The notes under the pieces were generated by a model. It saw only the letters and a list, made by a program, of their open reading frames with translations, was not told the DNA's origin and searched no databases. A program made the position numbers and the translations under genes. Below, piece after piece: positions 19,637 through 28,524 of a stretch of 44,379 nt of DNA (position 1 is its first letter; the number at the start of each line of letters is the position of its first letter). The DNA lies in assembly GCA_031275485.1 (NCBI GenBank), contig JAISOS010000040.1, positions 1 to 44,379 on the forward strand. The letters are read 5' to 3'. The DNA is from Clostridiales bacterium (GTDB lineage Bacteria > Bacillota > Clostridia > Christensenellales > JAISNN01).

Positions 19637-19705
19637 GGGCCGCGGAGTTAAAAGCGATAAAAGCTATGAAATAAAGTATACGGAAAAAACGGAAGGAGTT
19701 AATAT

Positions 19706-20164
19706 ATGGCGCTGTTAAACCAAATGAAAATGACCGTCCTCGCGAAATCTGGCAACGAATCCTTTATACGGAGCACCGTCGCGGCTTTTTGCGTGCCGTT
19801 GAATCCGACCTTGGAGGTCATAAACGACATAAAAACCGCCGTTTCGGAGGCTGTAACCAACGTTATCGTACACGCCTACGACGAGCCGGAAAAAAATTTT
19901 ATATTCGTCGAGACGGAATTATTCGACGGCTATGCGTCAATAATCGTCGGAGACGCGGGGCGCGGCATAAGGGACGTCGAGGAGGCTATGCGACCGATGT
20001 TTACCTCCAAGCCGGACAAGGAGCGTAGCGGTATGGGCTTCACGTTTATGCAGACATTTACCGACGAATTGATTGTGGAAAGCGCGGAGGGCGCGGGTAC
20101 AACCGTGAAAATGAAAAAATACATAACGAAAACGGAACGGTCCGCCGAAAACGGCGGACCGTGA
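19706..20164 (+). CDS. spoIIAB: Anti-sigma F factor (serine kinase)
   Basis: VSEAVTNVIVHAYD N-box and DAGRGIRDVEEAMRPMFTSKPDKERSGMGFTFM G-box. Confidence 0.94.
   Translation: MALLNQMKMTVLAKSGNESFIRSTVAAFCVPLNPTLEVINDIKTAVSEAVTNVIVHAYDEPEKNFIFVETELFDGYASIIVGDAGRGIRDVEEAMRPMFTSKPDKERSGMGFTFMQTFTDELIVESAEGAGTTVKMKKYITKTERSAENGGP
20137..20162 (+). repeat. Perfect hairpin overlapping the spoIIAB 3' end
   Basis: ACGGTCCGCCG AAAA CGGCGGACCGT reaching the stop codon. Confidence 0.85.
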
Positions 20165-20379
20165 AACGTGAAAATTACGAAAATTGCCGCGCCGCGAAAG
20201 CCGTTTAACGCTTGATAATAACGCTGAAAACGCGGACCGTTAAGCGTTTAGACCGGGAATATCGCGGCGTTACGGGAATTGAAACATTGAAAAACGGCAA
20301 GGCTGTAGAATAGCGTGAAAACGACCGGAAACGACGTGCGGAAAGGGGAATTACATATCAAGCGGGGGAACGGTGAAAT

Positions 20380-21096
20380 ATGCTTTCGCACGAGGAAACT
20401 ATGCGGCTTCTCAAACTTGCAAAGAACGGCGACGCCGACAGCAAGGCTTTGCTTGTCGAGCGGAATATGCCGCTGATAAAAAGCGTCGTCAGGCGTTACA
20501 GAAATAAGCGCGTCGAATACGACGATCTTATCCAAATAGGCGCGATAGGTATTATAAAGGCGATAAAAAATTTTAACGAGGACTATAACGTCCGATTTTC
20601 CACCTACGCCGTGCCTATGATTTCCGGCGAAATCAAGCGGTTTATACGCGACGACGGCGTCGTCAAGGTCTCGCGCTCTCTGAAAAGTCTCGCGATTAGA
20701 ATCGGCGTATTCATCGACGCGTACAAAAACGCGCACGGCAAGGATCCGGCCGTCCGCGAGCTTGCCGCCGAATTCGATATGAGCGAGGAGGACATAGTGT
20801 TCGCTCTCGACAGCTCTAAATTCCCGCTCTCGCTGTACGACAAGGCGGAAGGCGAGAACGGGCAATGCCTGATAGACAAGCTGGTCTGCGAGGACAATCA
20901 GGACGATATGATTGACAAAATGATGCTGAAAGACGTCATCGGACGGCTTCCCGAGCGCGAAAAAAAAATCATATTGTTCAGGTATTTCCGCGATAAAACG
21001 CAGAGCGAGGTCGCGGGCTTATTAGGCGTATCGCAGGTGCAAATTTCAAGGCTTGAGAACCGCATAATCGAAAAGATAAAAAAGGGCATAGTTTGA
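20380..21096 (+). CDS. sigF: RNA polymerase sporulation sigma factor SigF
   Basis: Region 2 (YDDLIQIGAIGIIKAIKNF) and region 4 (LPEREKKIILFRYFRDKTQSEVAGLLGVSQVQISRLE); downstream of spoIIAA and spoIIAB. Confidence 0.93.
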   Translation: MLSHEETMRLLKLAKNGDADSKALLVERNMPLIKSVVRRYRNKRVEYDDLIQIGAIGIIKAIKNFNEDYNVRFSTYAVPMISGEIKRFIRDDGVVKVSRSLKSLAIRIGVFIDAYKNAHGKDPAVRELAAEFDMSEEDIVFALDSSKFPLSLYDKAEGENGQCLIDKLVCEDNQDDMIDKMMLKDVIGRLPEREKKIILFRYFRDKTQSEVAGLLGVSQVQISRLENRIIEKIKKGIV

Positions 21097-21118
21097 GATC
21101 CGTAAAAACGCGTCCGCA

Positions 21119-21197
21119 GGGTCGCGGGCTTATCGGGCGCGCCGCGGATACGGATTTTAAGGCTGAGAACCGCTTAACCGGAAAGATAAAAAAGGGC
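21119..21197 (+). pseudogene. Decayed tandem copy of the sigF 3' end
   Basis: GGTCGCGGGCTTATCGGGCG...AAGGCTGAGAACCGCTTAACCGGAAAGATAAAAAAGGGC vs sigF 21009-21087. Confidence 0.85.
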
Positions 21198-21275
21198 TAC
21201 GCGGGAGAACGCTAAAAATTTCCGATCTGCGGAGGGGAGATTTCTTGGAGGCGCCCGGATAATCTAAAATTCCCT

Positions 21276-21318
21276 AAAATGAGTAAAATTACGCGTTCGT
21301 ATTTTACTCATTTTTTTT
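21276..21318 (+). terminator. Rho-independent terminator downstream of sigF
   Basis: AAAATGAGTAAAAT / ATTTTACTCATTTT perfect 14-bp stem followed by a T-run (TTTTTTTT). Confidence 0.85.
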
Positions 21319-21707
21319 GCACGCCCGTAATACATTATACCGTTCGCGCGGACGCCGCGGAGAACCCGGCGGAATACGTTTTAATACGCGTTTAGAATAT
21401 GCCCCAATCGGGCTTTCAAGCGCATTAAAAAAACGCTCGCAAACCGCCGAAAACGCGTTGAAAATGTCGGAAAGCGCGCCGTAAAACGAGATTGGCGGCG
21501 CGTGAAACACGCTTGAAAGCGCGTTTTAAAACGATTTGAAAAACGTCCGGAATTCGCCGGAAATTTATCGGATTTCGGAAGTCGGCGGCAAAAGACGCGG
21601 TCGGCGCGGTTTCGGAAAGAGTCGTATAAAAACGCGCTTGGAATTTATATTGAAAAACGCATAAAAAATGCGCTTAAAATTTACCGTAAACGGAGATAAG
21701 CCGCGGC

Positions 21708-22742
21708 GTGGAAAGGATACTTAAAACTCTTTTAAGGACGGGCGTATACGAAGCCGTATCGGGGAGCGGACGCGCGCCGGAAAGTCTGTATGAAATTCGG
21801 CTGAGAACGGGTAAGCCTTTGGTCGTCTGCGGCAAATTCGGAAGCGGAATCGTCGCGAAAGACGGGGGATTAAGCATAGCGTCTAAGAGTCGGAGCGTCT
21901 TTGAAAAAACCGTATCCGCGCGGGGCGATAACGCCGCTCAAAACGAAGCCGCGGCGAAAAACGACGGACCGGATATGACCGCCGCGAAAGATAAGAGCCT
22001 AACCGCCGCGCAAAAAACGCTAGGTTTCGAGCCGTTTATCATAAGCGCGGAGGATATAGAATATACTTTGGGAGTGGCGTCCGGACATTCGGTCTACGCC
22101 GTGTCGGACAAGCTTGTAAAAGGCTATATTTCCTTTTGCGGAATCAGGATAGGCGTGAGCGGCGAGGGCGTAACCGAGAACGGGCGGCTGACGGCGTTCA
22201 AGAATATAAACAGTCTGAACGTGCGTATTCCGCACGAGGTGAAAGGCTGCGCGGGCGGCGCTGCGCGTATCGTGGACGAAGGACCGAGAAATATACTCGT
22301 AATTTCGCCGCCCGGCGCGGGTAAGACCACGCTTTTGCGCGAGCTTACGCGGCTGTATTCCGAGCGGGCGTACTGCGTGCTACTGATCGACGAGCGCAAC
22401 GAGATAGCCGCCGTTTCGGACGGCGGAAGTCTTTTGGACGCGGGAGATTTTACGGATATTATATCGGGCGCGGAAAAACGGCTGATTTACGAGAACGTCA
22501 TACGCGCCATGCGCCCCGAAATGATAGTCGTGGACGAGCTTTTCGGCAGGGCGGACGCGGACAGCGTTTGCGACATAATCCGATCGGGCGTGCGCGTTAT
22601 GGCGTCTTTGCACGCCGACGGCTTGGACGCGTTGCGCGGCACCGAATTTGAAAAATTAAAAGACGTTTTCGATTATTTTTTGATATTGGAAAAACCCGGC
22701 GGTAAAATAGCGGTAATAAAAAAGGGGGATGCGCTTTTTTGA
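21708..22742 (+). CDS. spoIIIAA: Stage III sporulation protein AA (ATPase)
   Basis: VISPPGAGKTTLLRELTR Walker A, LLIDERNEIAAVSDG, RAMRPEMIVVDELFG; start codon GTG. Confidence 0.94.
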   Translation: MERILKTLLRTGVYEAVSGSGRAPESLYEIRLRTGKPLVVCGKFGSGIVAKDGGLSIASKSRSVFEKTVSARGDNAAQNEAAAKNDGPDMTAAKDKSLTAAQKTLGFEPFIISAEDIEYTLGVASGHSVYAVSDKLVKGYISFCGIRIGVSGEGVTENGRLTAFKNINSLNVRIPHEVKGCAGGAARIVDEGPRNILVISPPGAGKTTLLRELTRLYSERAYCVLLIDERNEIAAVSDGGSLLDAGDFTDIISGAEKRLIYENVIRAMRPEMIVVDELFGRADADSVCDIIRSGVRVMASLHADGLDALRGTEFEKLKDVFDYFLILEKPGGKIAVIKKGDALF

Positions 22743-22746
22743 GATT

Positions 22747-22980
22747 GAGCGGAAGAAACCTTTTTTGAACTTATCGGGCGCGGCGGCAAACTGTTTGCGG
22801 CGGCGGGCGCGCGCGTCCTTGTTCGCGGATGTTTTGACAAAAGGTCTCGCCGCAACGTAAGCCGCGCCTGCGTTTTTTCGCCTTTGTTTCCTTACGAAAA
22901 TCCGCCGTCTTTCCGCAAAACGCCTGTCGACCGCCGCGGTATAAAGTTTCCACGTCCCTTTCCGAAAAACCCTCCGGCGT
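22747..22980. repeat. Family-1 long form between spoIIIAA and spoIIIAB
   Basis: GCGGAAGAAACCTTTTTTGAACTTATCGG...GTTCGCGGATGTTTTGACAAAAGGTCTCGCCGC; ends CCCTTTCCGAAAAACC. Confidence 0.6.
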
Positions 22981-23180
22981 TTTATATAAAATAAAAAACC
23001 GAGGTTCCGTTCGAAACTGCGGAAACCGGTTCTATGCCTAATCGGAATTTTTTGTCCGGATAAGCGCGGAACGGACGCGTTTTTACCGCCGCGAACGCCT
23101 TTCCGCCGCATAGGGTAAAGCGGAAAAGTACTTTTCCGAACGGCTTGAAAACAAGCTCCGTTACGTAACGAAACGCCGAA

Positions 23181-23246
23181 TCTTTTGGAAAGGGCGCGTG
23201 GAGGAAGTGGAGGAAAGCTTTTTATTCTGAGAAAAAGTTTCTCGCG
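23181..23246 (+). repeat. Degenerate family-1 element upstream of spoIIIAB
   Basis: TCTTTTGGAAAGGGCGCGTGGAGGAAGTGGAGGAAAGCTTTTTATTCTGAGAAAAAGTTTCTCGCGA. Confidence 0.6.
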
Positions 23247-23291
23247 AGCGTTTTTATATTTTTACAAAAAAACAAAAAAGGCGGGTGGCGT

Positions 23292-23795
23292 ATGCTTTCG
23301 GTAATAGCCGGCGCGCTGCTGTTTTTAGGTTCTCTTTACGGCGGCGTCAGCATAAGACATTATTACAAGACGCGCGCGCGCTACTTCGAGGAATTAAATA
23401 ATCTCTGCAATCTGCTTATAGACGAAATTATCCATCTGAAAACGCCGCTCTTAAAAATTCTTAAAAATTTTACTTCTATGAAAAAGGACGAATTTTCAAA
23501 ACACACCGACGCCTTCGCCGAGCTTTTGCGGCGCGAGGTACTCGCGGACAGGGAGAGCGTGCTCAAAATTTTGGATTGCGCCTATCTGAAAAAGGATGAG
23601 AGAATCATCGTCGCCGATTTCTTTATGATACTCGGACGCAGTCATTCGGATTCGCAGGAGGCAAACATAAAACACTACCGTAACAAGTTTCTCGAAGCGG
23701 GCGGAAAAGCCGAAGAGGCGTACAGAGTTAAAGGAAATTTGGCGTATAAATTGGGCATACTTTTGGGGATCGCGCTTATGATAATCGTCGCGTGA
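23292..23795 (+). CDS. spoIIIAB: Stage III sporulation protein AB
   Basis: N- and C-terminal TM, position between spoIIIAA and spoIIIAC, LGRSHSDSQEANI motif. Confidence 0.88.
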   Translation: MLSVIAGALLFLGSLYGGVSIRHYYKTRARYFEELNNLCNLLIDEIIHLKTPLLKILKNFTSMKKDEFSKHTDAFAELLRREVLADRESVLKILDCAYLKKDERIIVADFFMILGRSHSDSQEANIKHYRNKFLEAGGKAEEAYRVKGNLAYKLGILLGIALMIIVA

Positions 23796-23916
23796 GGCGC
23801 AATCGGCGGGATATATATTTTATGCGCGGACGGGCGGCGCGTCCGTACCTTGAAAGCGGAGTACGGACCCCGAATAGGTACGGAAACGGCGCGTCCGTCC
23901 GTAAAAGGAGGACGGT

Positions 23917-24114
23917 ATGAACATAGACGTAATTCTGAAAATCGCCGGCGTGGGCATATTGACGGCGGTCATAAATATCGTGCTGAAAAAAAGCGATAAG
24001 GACGAAATCGCGACGTTTACGACGCTCGCCGGGTTAATTATAGTCATATTGATGGTTATAGATATGATCGGCGGATTGTTCGACAGCGTAAAATCTATTT
24101 TCAGGCTTTATTAA
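23917..24114 (+). CDS. spoIIIAC: Stage III sporulation protein AC
   Basis: 65 aa, NIDVILKIAGVGILTAVINIVLKKSDKDEIATFTTLAG, two TM. Confidence 0.93.
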   Translation: MNIDVILKIAGVGILTAVINIVLKKSDKDEIATFTTLAGLIIVILMVIDMIGGLFDSVKSIFRLY

Positions 24115-24322
24115 ACGCGTCGTAAATCGTGTAAAAGCCGTGATTTTGCGGTATAAAAAACAAATAAAAGCTATGGTTTTCGAAAAACGCGGTAAGGCGT
24201 AAAAATTGTTTAAGGGGTTCTAAATTTTCGTGATAAAAACGGGATACGGGCAAGGCAAAATCATCGCGAATTGTTAGAACCCGCATTGTTTGTTCAATAC
24301 GGTTTGCGCGGGGGGGCGGTTC

Positions 24323-24709
24323 ATGGATATTTTTAAGGTTGCGGGAGTGGGAGTTATCGGCGCGGTTATCGGCGTTTTTTTAAAGCACGGCAAGCCCGAA
24401 TTCGCGATTTTCGGCGTGATGGCGGCGGGGGTTATGATTTTGATTTTCGCGCTCTACTCGCTGACGGACGTGATCGGCGCGTTCGGCGCGTTAGTCGAAA
24501 AAACGAACATAGACGAACGCCTCTTTTCGGGAATTTTGAAAATCATAGGCATAGGCTATATCACCGAGTATTCCTCCGAGATTTGCAACGATATGAATTG
24601 CGGCTCAATCGCAAGTAAAATACAGCTAGCCGGTAAAATTACCGTTTTTTTAATGGCGGCGCCCGTTATGACCGCGTTTATAGATATAATTTCACGGCTG
24701 GCAATATGA
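24323..24709 (+). CDS. spoIIIAD: Stage III sporulation protein AD
   Basis: MDIFKVAGVGVIGAVIGVFLKHGKPEFAI; position after spoIIIAC. Confidence 0.92.
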   Translation: MDIFKVAGVGVIGAVIGVFLKHGKPEFAIFGVMAAGVMILIFALYSLTDVIGAFGALVEKTNIDERLFSGILKIIGIGYITEYSSEICNDMNCGSIASKIQLAGKITVFLMAAPVMTAFIDIISRLAI

Positions 24710-24746
24710 GCGCGCGGGAGGGGAGGGGATTTTAGATTTTTTAAGT

Positions 24747-24811
24747 CGCGGGAAGAGAGGGGGGCTTTCATGAAAAAAAGGTTTTTCCCCGCGTCCCTTT
24801 CTGAAAAACTT
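24747..24811 (-). repeat. Degenerate family-1 element downstream of spoIIIAD
   Basis: CGCGGGAAGAGAGGGGGGCTTTCATGAAAAAAAGGTTTTTCCCCGCGTCCCTTTCTGAAAAACTTT. Confidence 0.75.
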
Positions 24812-24829
24812 TAATATTTAGATATTAAT

Positions 24830-25001
24830 GCAGCCGTTAACGGAATATAATTTCGCGGGCTAAACGCTGCCTTTTTCACTGCAAGCGGTAAAAGGAACCG
24901 TTTTTTCATATTGTCCGAATAGAAAAAAAGAATCTTTACAACCGCTTACGGCAAAAAAATTAAACGCTTATCTTTGCCCGATACCGATTTATAACGCTAT
25001 A
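24830..25001 (+). repeat. Family-2 element, copy B
   Basis: GCAGCCGTTAACGG...CCGTTTTTTCATATTGTCCGAATAGAAAAAAAGAATCTTTACAACCGCTTACGGCAAAAAAATTAAACGCTTATC...CCGATTTATAACGCTAT. Confidence 0.8.
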
Positions 25002-25031
25002 GTTTGAATAGATCCGTTAAAACGCGCATTG

Positions 25032-25089
25032 AAGTTTTTTGGAAAGGGGCGCGGGGGAAGTCTTTTGTTCACAAAAGGTTTCCCCCGCG
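25032..25089 (+). repeat. Family-1 palindromic element upstream of spoIIIAE
   Basis: AAGTTTTTTGGAAAGGGGCGCGGGGGAAGTCTTTTGTTCACAAAAGGTTTCCCCCGCG. Confidence 0.93.
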
Positions 25090-25121
25090 AAAACTTTAAC
25101 AAAAAAAGTTTAGGTGATTGC

Positions 25122-26318
25122 ATGAATAAAAAACGCGGCGTAATTTTATTCCTTATTTTTCTCGCGGTTTTTACGTTCTTTACGTTTTCCGCAGTGCATG
25201 CCGCCGATTCGGATTCCGAAAAGAGCGCGGAGGAAATACGCGGGGAATTGGAAAAAAACGTGGGAAAACAGCTTGACGGCTTGGATCTTAGCGAATTGGA
25301 GGACTTTGTCAATTCTATTGACGGCGAGGGCGTCATAAGCGGCGGCGTTAAGGAATACATAAAAAAAATAATCGGCGGCGATTTGAGCGTCGGACCGGAG
25401 CCGTTTTTTGAAATCGCGGCGGATTTGGCGTTGCGCGATTTGGCCGCGATCGTGCCGATGATAGCCGCCGTAATCATAATCTGTCTGTTAAACGGATTCG
25501 TGTCGGGTATAACCTCGAATTTCCTGAAAAAGTCTACGCGCGAGACCGTGTTTTTTGTCTGCTACGCGCTGATAATCGTGATTTTATTGACGCGGGTCGT
25601 GAAATACGTCGAGTCCGTGGAAACGTTGCTGAACGATCTTTCGCGGCTTATGAATATAGTCTTTCCCGTGCTAATGACGCTTATGAGCGCGCTGGGCGGT
25701 AGCGTGGGAGCGGCGGCGTATCAGCCGCTTATGGCGGCGCTAGCCGTCGGCATAATATCGATAATCGACGCCGTGATAATGCCTTGCTTTATGGCGACTA
25801 TCATATTCTCGGTAGTCGGCAATATTTCGGAGACCGTGAAATTGGAGAGCTTCGGGAGCTTTTTTAAGAGCGCGGCGAATTGGTTGCTCGGGAGCGTTTT
25901 CGCGCTGTTTACGTTGTTCGTGACGGTCAAAGGCATAACGGGCGCGGCGATAGATTCGGTAACGGTTAACGCGGTCAAATTTGCCGTGTCGGGATACGTG
26001 CCCATACTCGGCGGTTATCTTTCGGACGGCTTCGATTTGATGTTGGGCAGTCTTGTGCTGATAAAGAACGCGGTGGGGCTTACGGGCGTGATCGTCATGC
26101 TCTCGACGGTACTCGCGCCTATCGTCAAAATAGCCGTATTCGCGCTCGCGCTGAAACTTACGGCGGCGATCGCCGAGCCTATCGCCGACAAGCGCGTTTC
26201 GCGTATGCTCTCGGGGCTGGCGTCGAATATGCGGTTGCTCGTCGCGGCGGTGGCGGGCACGGGCTTTATGTTTTTTCTGACGGTTATGCTGGTGATTATG
26301 ACTGCGAATATATTTTGA
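25122..26318 (+). CDS. spoIIIAE: Stage III sporulation protein AE
   Basis: Signal peptide and polytopic protein; position and length fit; true start at 25122 rather than the repeat-derived ORF start at 25029. Confidence 0.92.
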   Translation: MNKKRGVILFLIFLAVFTFFTFSAVHAADSDSEKSAEEIRGELEKNVGKQLDGLDLSELEDFVNSIDGEGVISGGVKEYIKKIIGGDLSVGPEPFFEIAADLALRDLAAIVPMIAAVIIICLLNGFVSGITSNFLKKSTRETVFFVCYALIIVILLTRVVKYVESVETLLNDLSRLMNIVFPVLMTLMSALGGSVGAAAYQPLMAALAVGIISIIDAVIMPCFMATIIFSVVGNISETVKLESFGSFFKSAANWLLGSVFALFTLFVTVKGITGAAIDSVTVNAVKFAVSGYVPILGGYLSDGFDLMLGSLVLIKNAVGLTGVIVMLSTVLAPIVKIAVFALALKLTAAIAEPIADKRVSRMLSGLASNMRLLVAAVAGTGFMFFLTVMLVIMTANIF

Positions 26319-26347
26319 TTATTTCGACGCGCCTCGTAATATTACCG

Positions 26348-26527
26348 AAGTTTTTTGAAAGGGAATACGGGGGCAAAACTTTTATTCAAAAAGATTTGCC
26401 CGCAACATAAGTTAAAAAGAAGGCGGCGGCGTTTCTCCGAAGGCCGGCGGACGCGCCTCTTTTGTTCGCGGCGGGAGGAATACGGTTCGCCGGAAGTTTT
26501 TGAAAAAAGGCTTTTCCCCCGCGTAAG
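26348..26527 (+). repeat. Family-1 long/compound form between spoIIIAE and spoIIIAF
   Basis: AAGTTTTTTGAAAGGGAATACGGGGGCAAAACTTTTATTCAAAAAGATTTGCCCGC...GGAAGTTTTTGAAAAAAGGCTTTTCCCCCGCGTAAG. Confidence 0.65.
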
Positions 26528-26564
26528 CCAAAATAAATAAGTTGAAACAAAAAGGAGCGGGTAT

Positions 26565-27050
26565 ATGATCGCTTGGATAATTTCCGTCGCGGGAGTCTCG
26601 GTTTTAACCGTGCTTCTCGATATAATTCTTCCCGAAGGACAGATGAATAAATACGTAAAGGGTGTGCTTTCGGTCGTCGTCACCGTAGTGATAATTTCAC
26701 CCGCCGCCGGGCTTTTAAAGGACGGTTTGGATTTTGAAAGGCTGTTCGGCTTTGCGCGGAACGTTTACGCCGTAGATCAAAATTACGTGTACGCCGTCTA
26801 TGCGGACGCTTACGGCGCGGAGGAGGCGCGCATGAAAAGCCTCCTTAGCGGCGCCGGCATAAAAATCGAGAGTGCGGACATAGTTTTCGATCCCGCGAAT
26901 AAAAGAAAAATTTTGTATGTCAATATTTTTTTAAGACAATCCGTCATTGACGGAGATTCCGCGCATATAAATATTAGCGACGGAATCAAGAAATTGATTT
27001 CGGAGAAATACGCGTTAAATAGGAATGACGTCAGAGTTCTGATAATTTAA
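26565..27050 (+). CDS. spoIIIAF: Stage III sporulation protein AF
   Basis: LTVLLDIILPEGQMNKYVKGVLSVVVTVVIISP; position. Confidence 0.92.
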   Translation: MIAWIISVAGVSVLTVLLDIILPEGQMNKYVKGVLSVVVTVVIISPAAGLLKDGLDFERLFGFARNVYAVDQNYVYAVYADAYGAEEARMKSLLSGAGIKIESADIVFDPANKRKILYVNIFLRQSVIDGDSAHINISDGIKKLISEKYALNRNDVRVLII

Positions 27051-27139
27051 AGGCGGTTTGACGGTAAAGGATAATTCGGTAACGTCTGATAGAGCAAACG
27101 CGGTAAACGTCATAATATTATTCGATCGGCGGTTTTAGT

Positions 27140-27745
27140 ATGGTCAATCAGCTTGTGGGAAAAAAAGAGGGAGAATCCGCCGCGGCAAATCCGTCCGCGG
27201 TTTCGATCGGATTGCGCGAGGCTTTTAATAAAATTAAGTCGCTCAAATACTTCAAAATTATAGCGGCTTCGGTTTTGCTCGCCGCCGCGATTTTGATTTT
27301 CGCCGCCGTCTATCAGGGCTACGGCGGAAAAACGGTTGCGGCTACGGCGGCGGATCCGTTGAGGGATTTGGAAACGAGATTGGCGTCTATCCTGTCGGAC
27401 ATAGAGGGCGCGGGAAAAGTGAACGTCATGATAATGTATGACGGAGGAATGGAAATCGTTACGGCGGAGTCCAAAAGCATCACGACAAACAAAACTACCG
27501 ACACGAGCGGCGGCGCGGACAGAATAACCGAAAGCGCCACGGAGACGGGCACGCCGATTATAATCAACGAAGGCGGCGTTTCCAAGCCGATTATACTGAA
27601 AGAGGTGATGCCCGAGATTTTGGGCGTTATGATCGTGGCGGAGGGCGCGGGCAGCGTAACCGTCCGAACCGAGCTTGTCAAAGCCGCGTCGAAAATTCTG
27701 AACGTTAATCCCTCGTTGATCGAGATATTCACGATGAAAAAATAA
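27140..27745 (+). CDS. spoIIIAG: Stage III sporulation protein AG
   Basis: Single TM; LETRLASILSDIEGAGKVNVMIMYDGG...ILNVNPSLIEIFTMKK. Confidence 0.93.
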   Translation: MVNQLVGKKEGESAAANPSAVSIGLREAFNKIKSLKYFKIIAASVLLAAAILIFAAVYQGYGGKTVAATAADPLRDLETRLASILSDIEGAGKVNVMIMYDGGMEIVTAESKSITTNKTTDTSGGADRITESATETGTPIIINEGGVSKPIILKEVMPEILGVMIVAEGAGSVTVRTELVKAASKILNVNPSLIEIFTMKK

Positions 27746-28004
27746 AAAACGCCGGACCTTAGCGCGGCGGAGATATTCGCGGCGCGGGAACGGAAAGCTC
27801 GGGTAATTCCGTAATTTAGATATTTAAAAAATCGAACGGGGAGACGCGGCGCGGAAATAGAAAAAAGAAAAATTTCAAGTCGGATATTCGCGGCTCGGGA
27901 TAAAAATAAAGCGGAAATAAAAACGTCGAGCCTTTCGTGAGCGCGGTACCCAAAATTCAAAAAACAATAAATAAAAAAATAAAAGGAGTTATAAAAAGAT
28001 AATT

Positions 28005-28484
28005 ATGGCAGCCAATAAGAAAAAAATCATTATTTTGTGCACAATGGTGGTATTGCTGATAGCGTCCGGCTATCTCAACTACGTTTTGACCCAAAAATCG
28101 CCCGCGGATACGGGCGGCGCCGAAACGGCGGTTTCGTCGTACTTCGCGGCGGCGAAAGCCGAACGCCAAACCACAAGAAATCAGGAGATTGTTTATTACG
28201 ACGCCATAATAGCCTCGTCGTCGTCCTCCGCGACCGAAAAAGAAGCCGCGACAACCGCGAAAATGAAAATACTCGCCTTTATGGAGAACGAGAACGGCAT
28301 CGAAACCTTTCTTTTCGGAAAGGGCTACGCCGCGTCGATAGCGTCTTGCAGCGACGGCGGTATATACGTTACCGTCGCCGACAACGACCTCTCCGCCGTT
28401 AAAGTCGCGGAAATCAAGAACTTCATAATCGAGCATACCGATTATGTGCTGGGGCAAATCAACATAAGGTCTTATCCCGTATAA
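28005..28484 (+). CDS. spoIIIAH: Stage III sporulation protein AH
   Basis: N-terminal TM, last gene of the spoIIIA cluster, SpoIIIAH-like C-terminus. Confidence 0.9.
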   Translation: MAANKKKIIILCTMVVLLIASGYLNYVLTQKSPADTGGAETAVSSYFAAAKAERQTTRNQEIVYYDAIIASSSSSATEKEAATTAKMKILAFMENENGIETFLFGKGYAASIASCSDGGIYVTVADNDLSAVKVAEIKNFIIEHTDYVLGQINIRSYPV

Positions 28485-28524
28485 CGTCTTATTGGGAATG
28501 GGGGCGGATGCGCGTTGAAAACGT

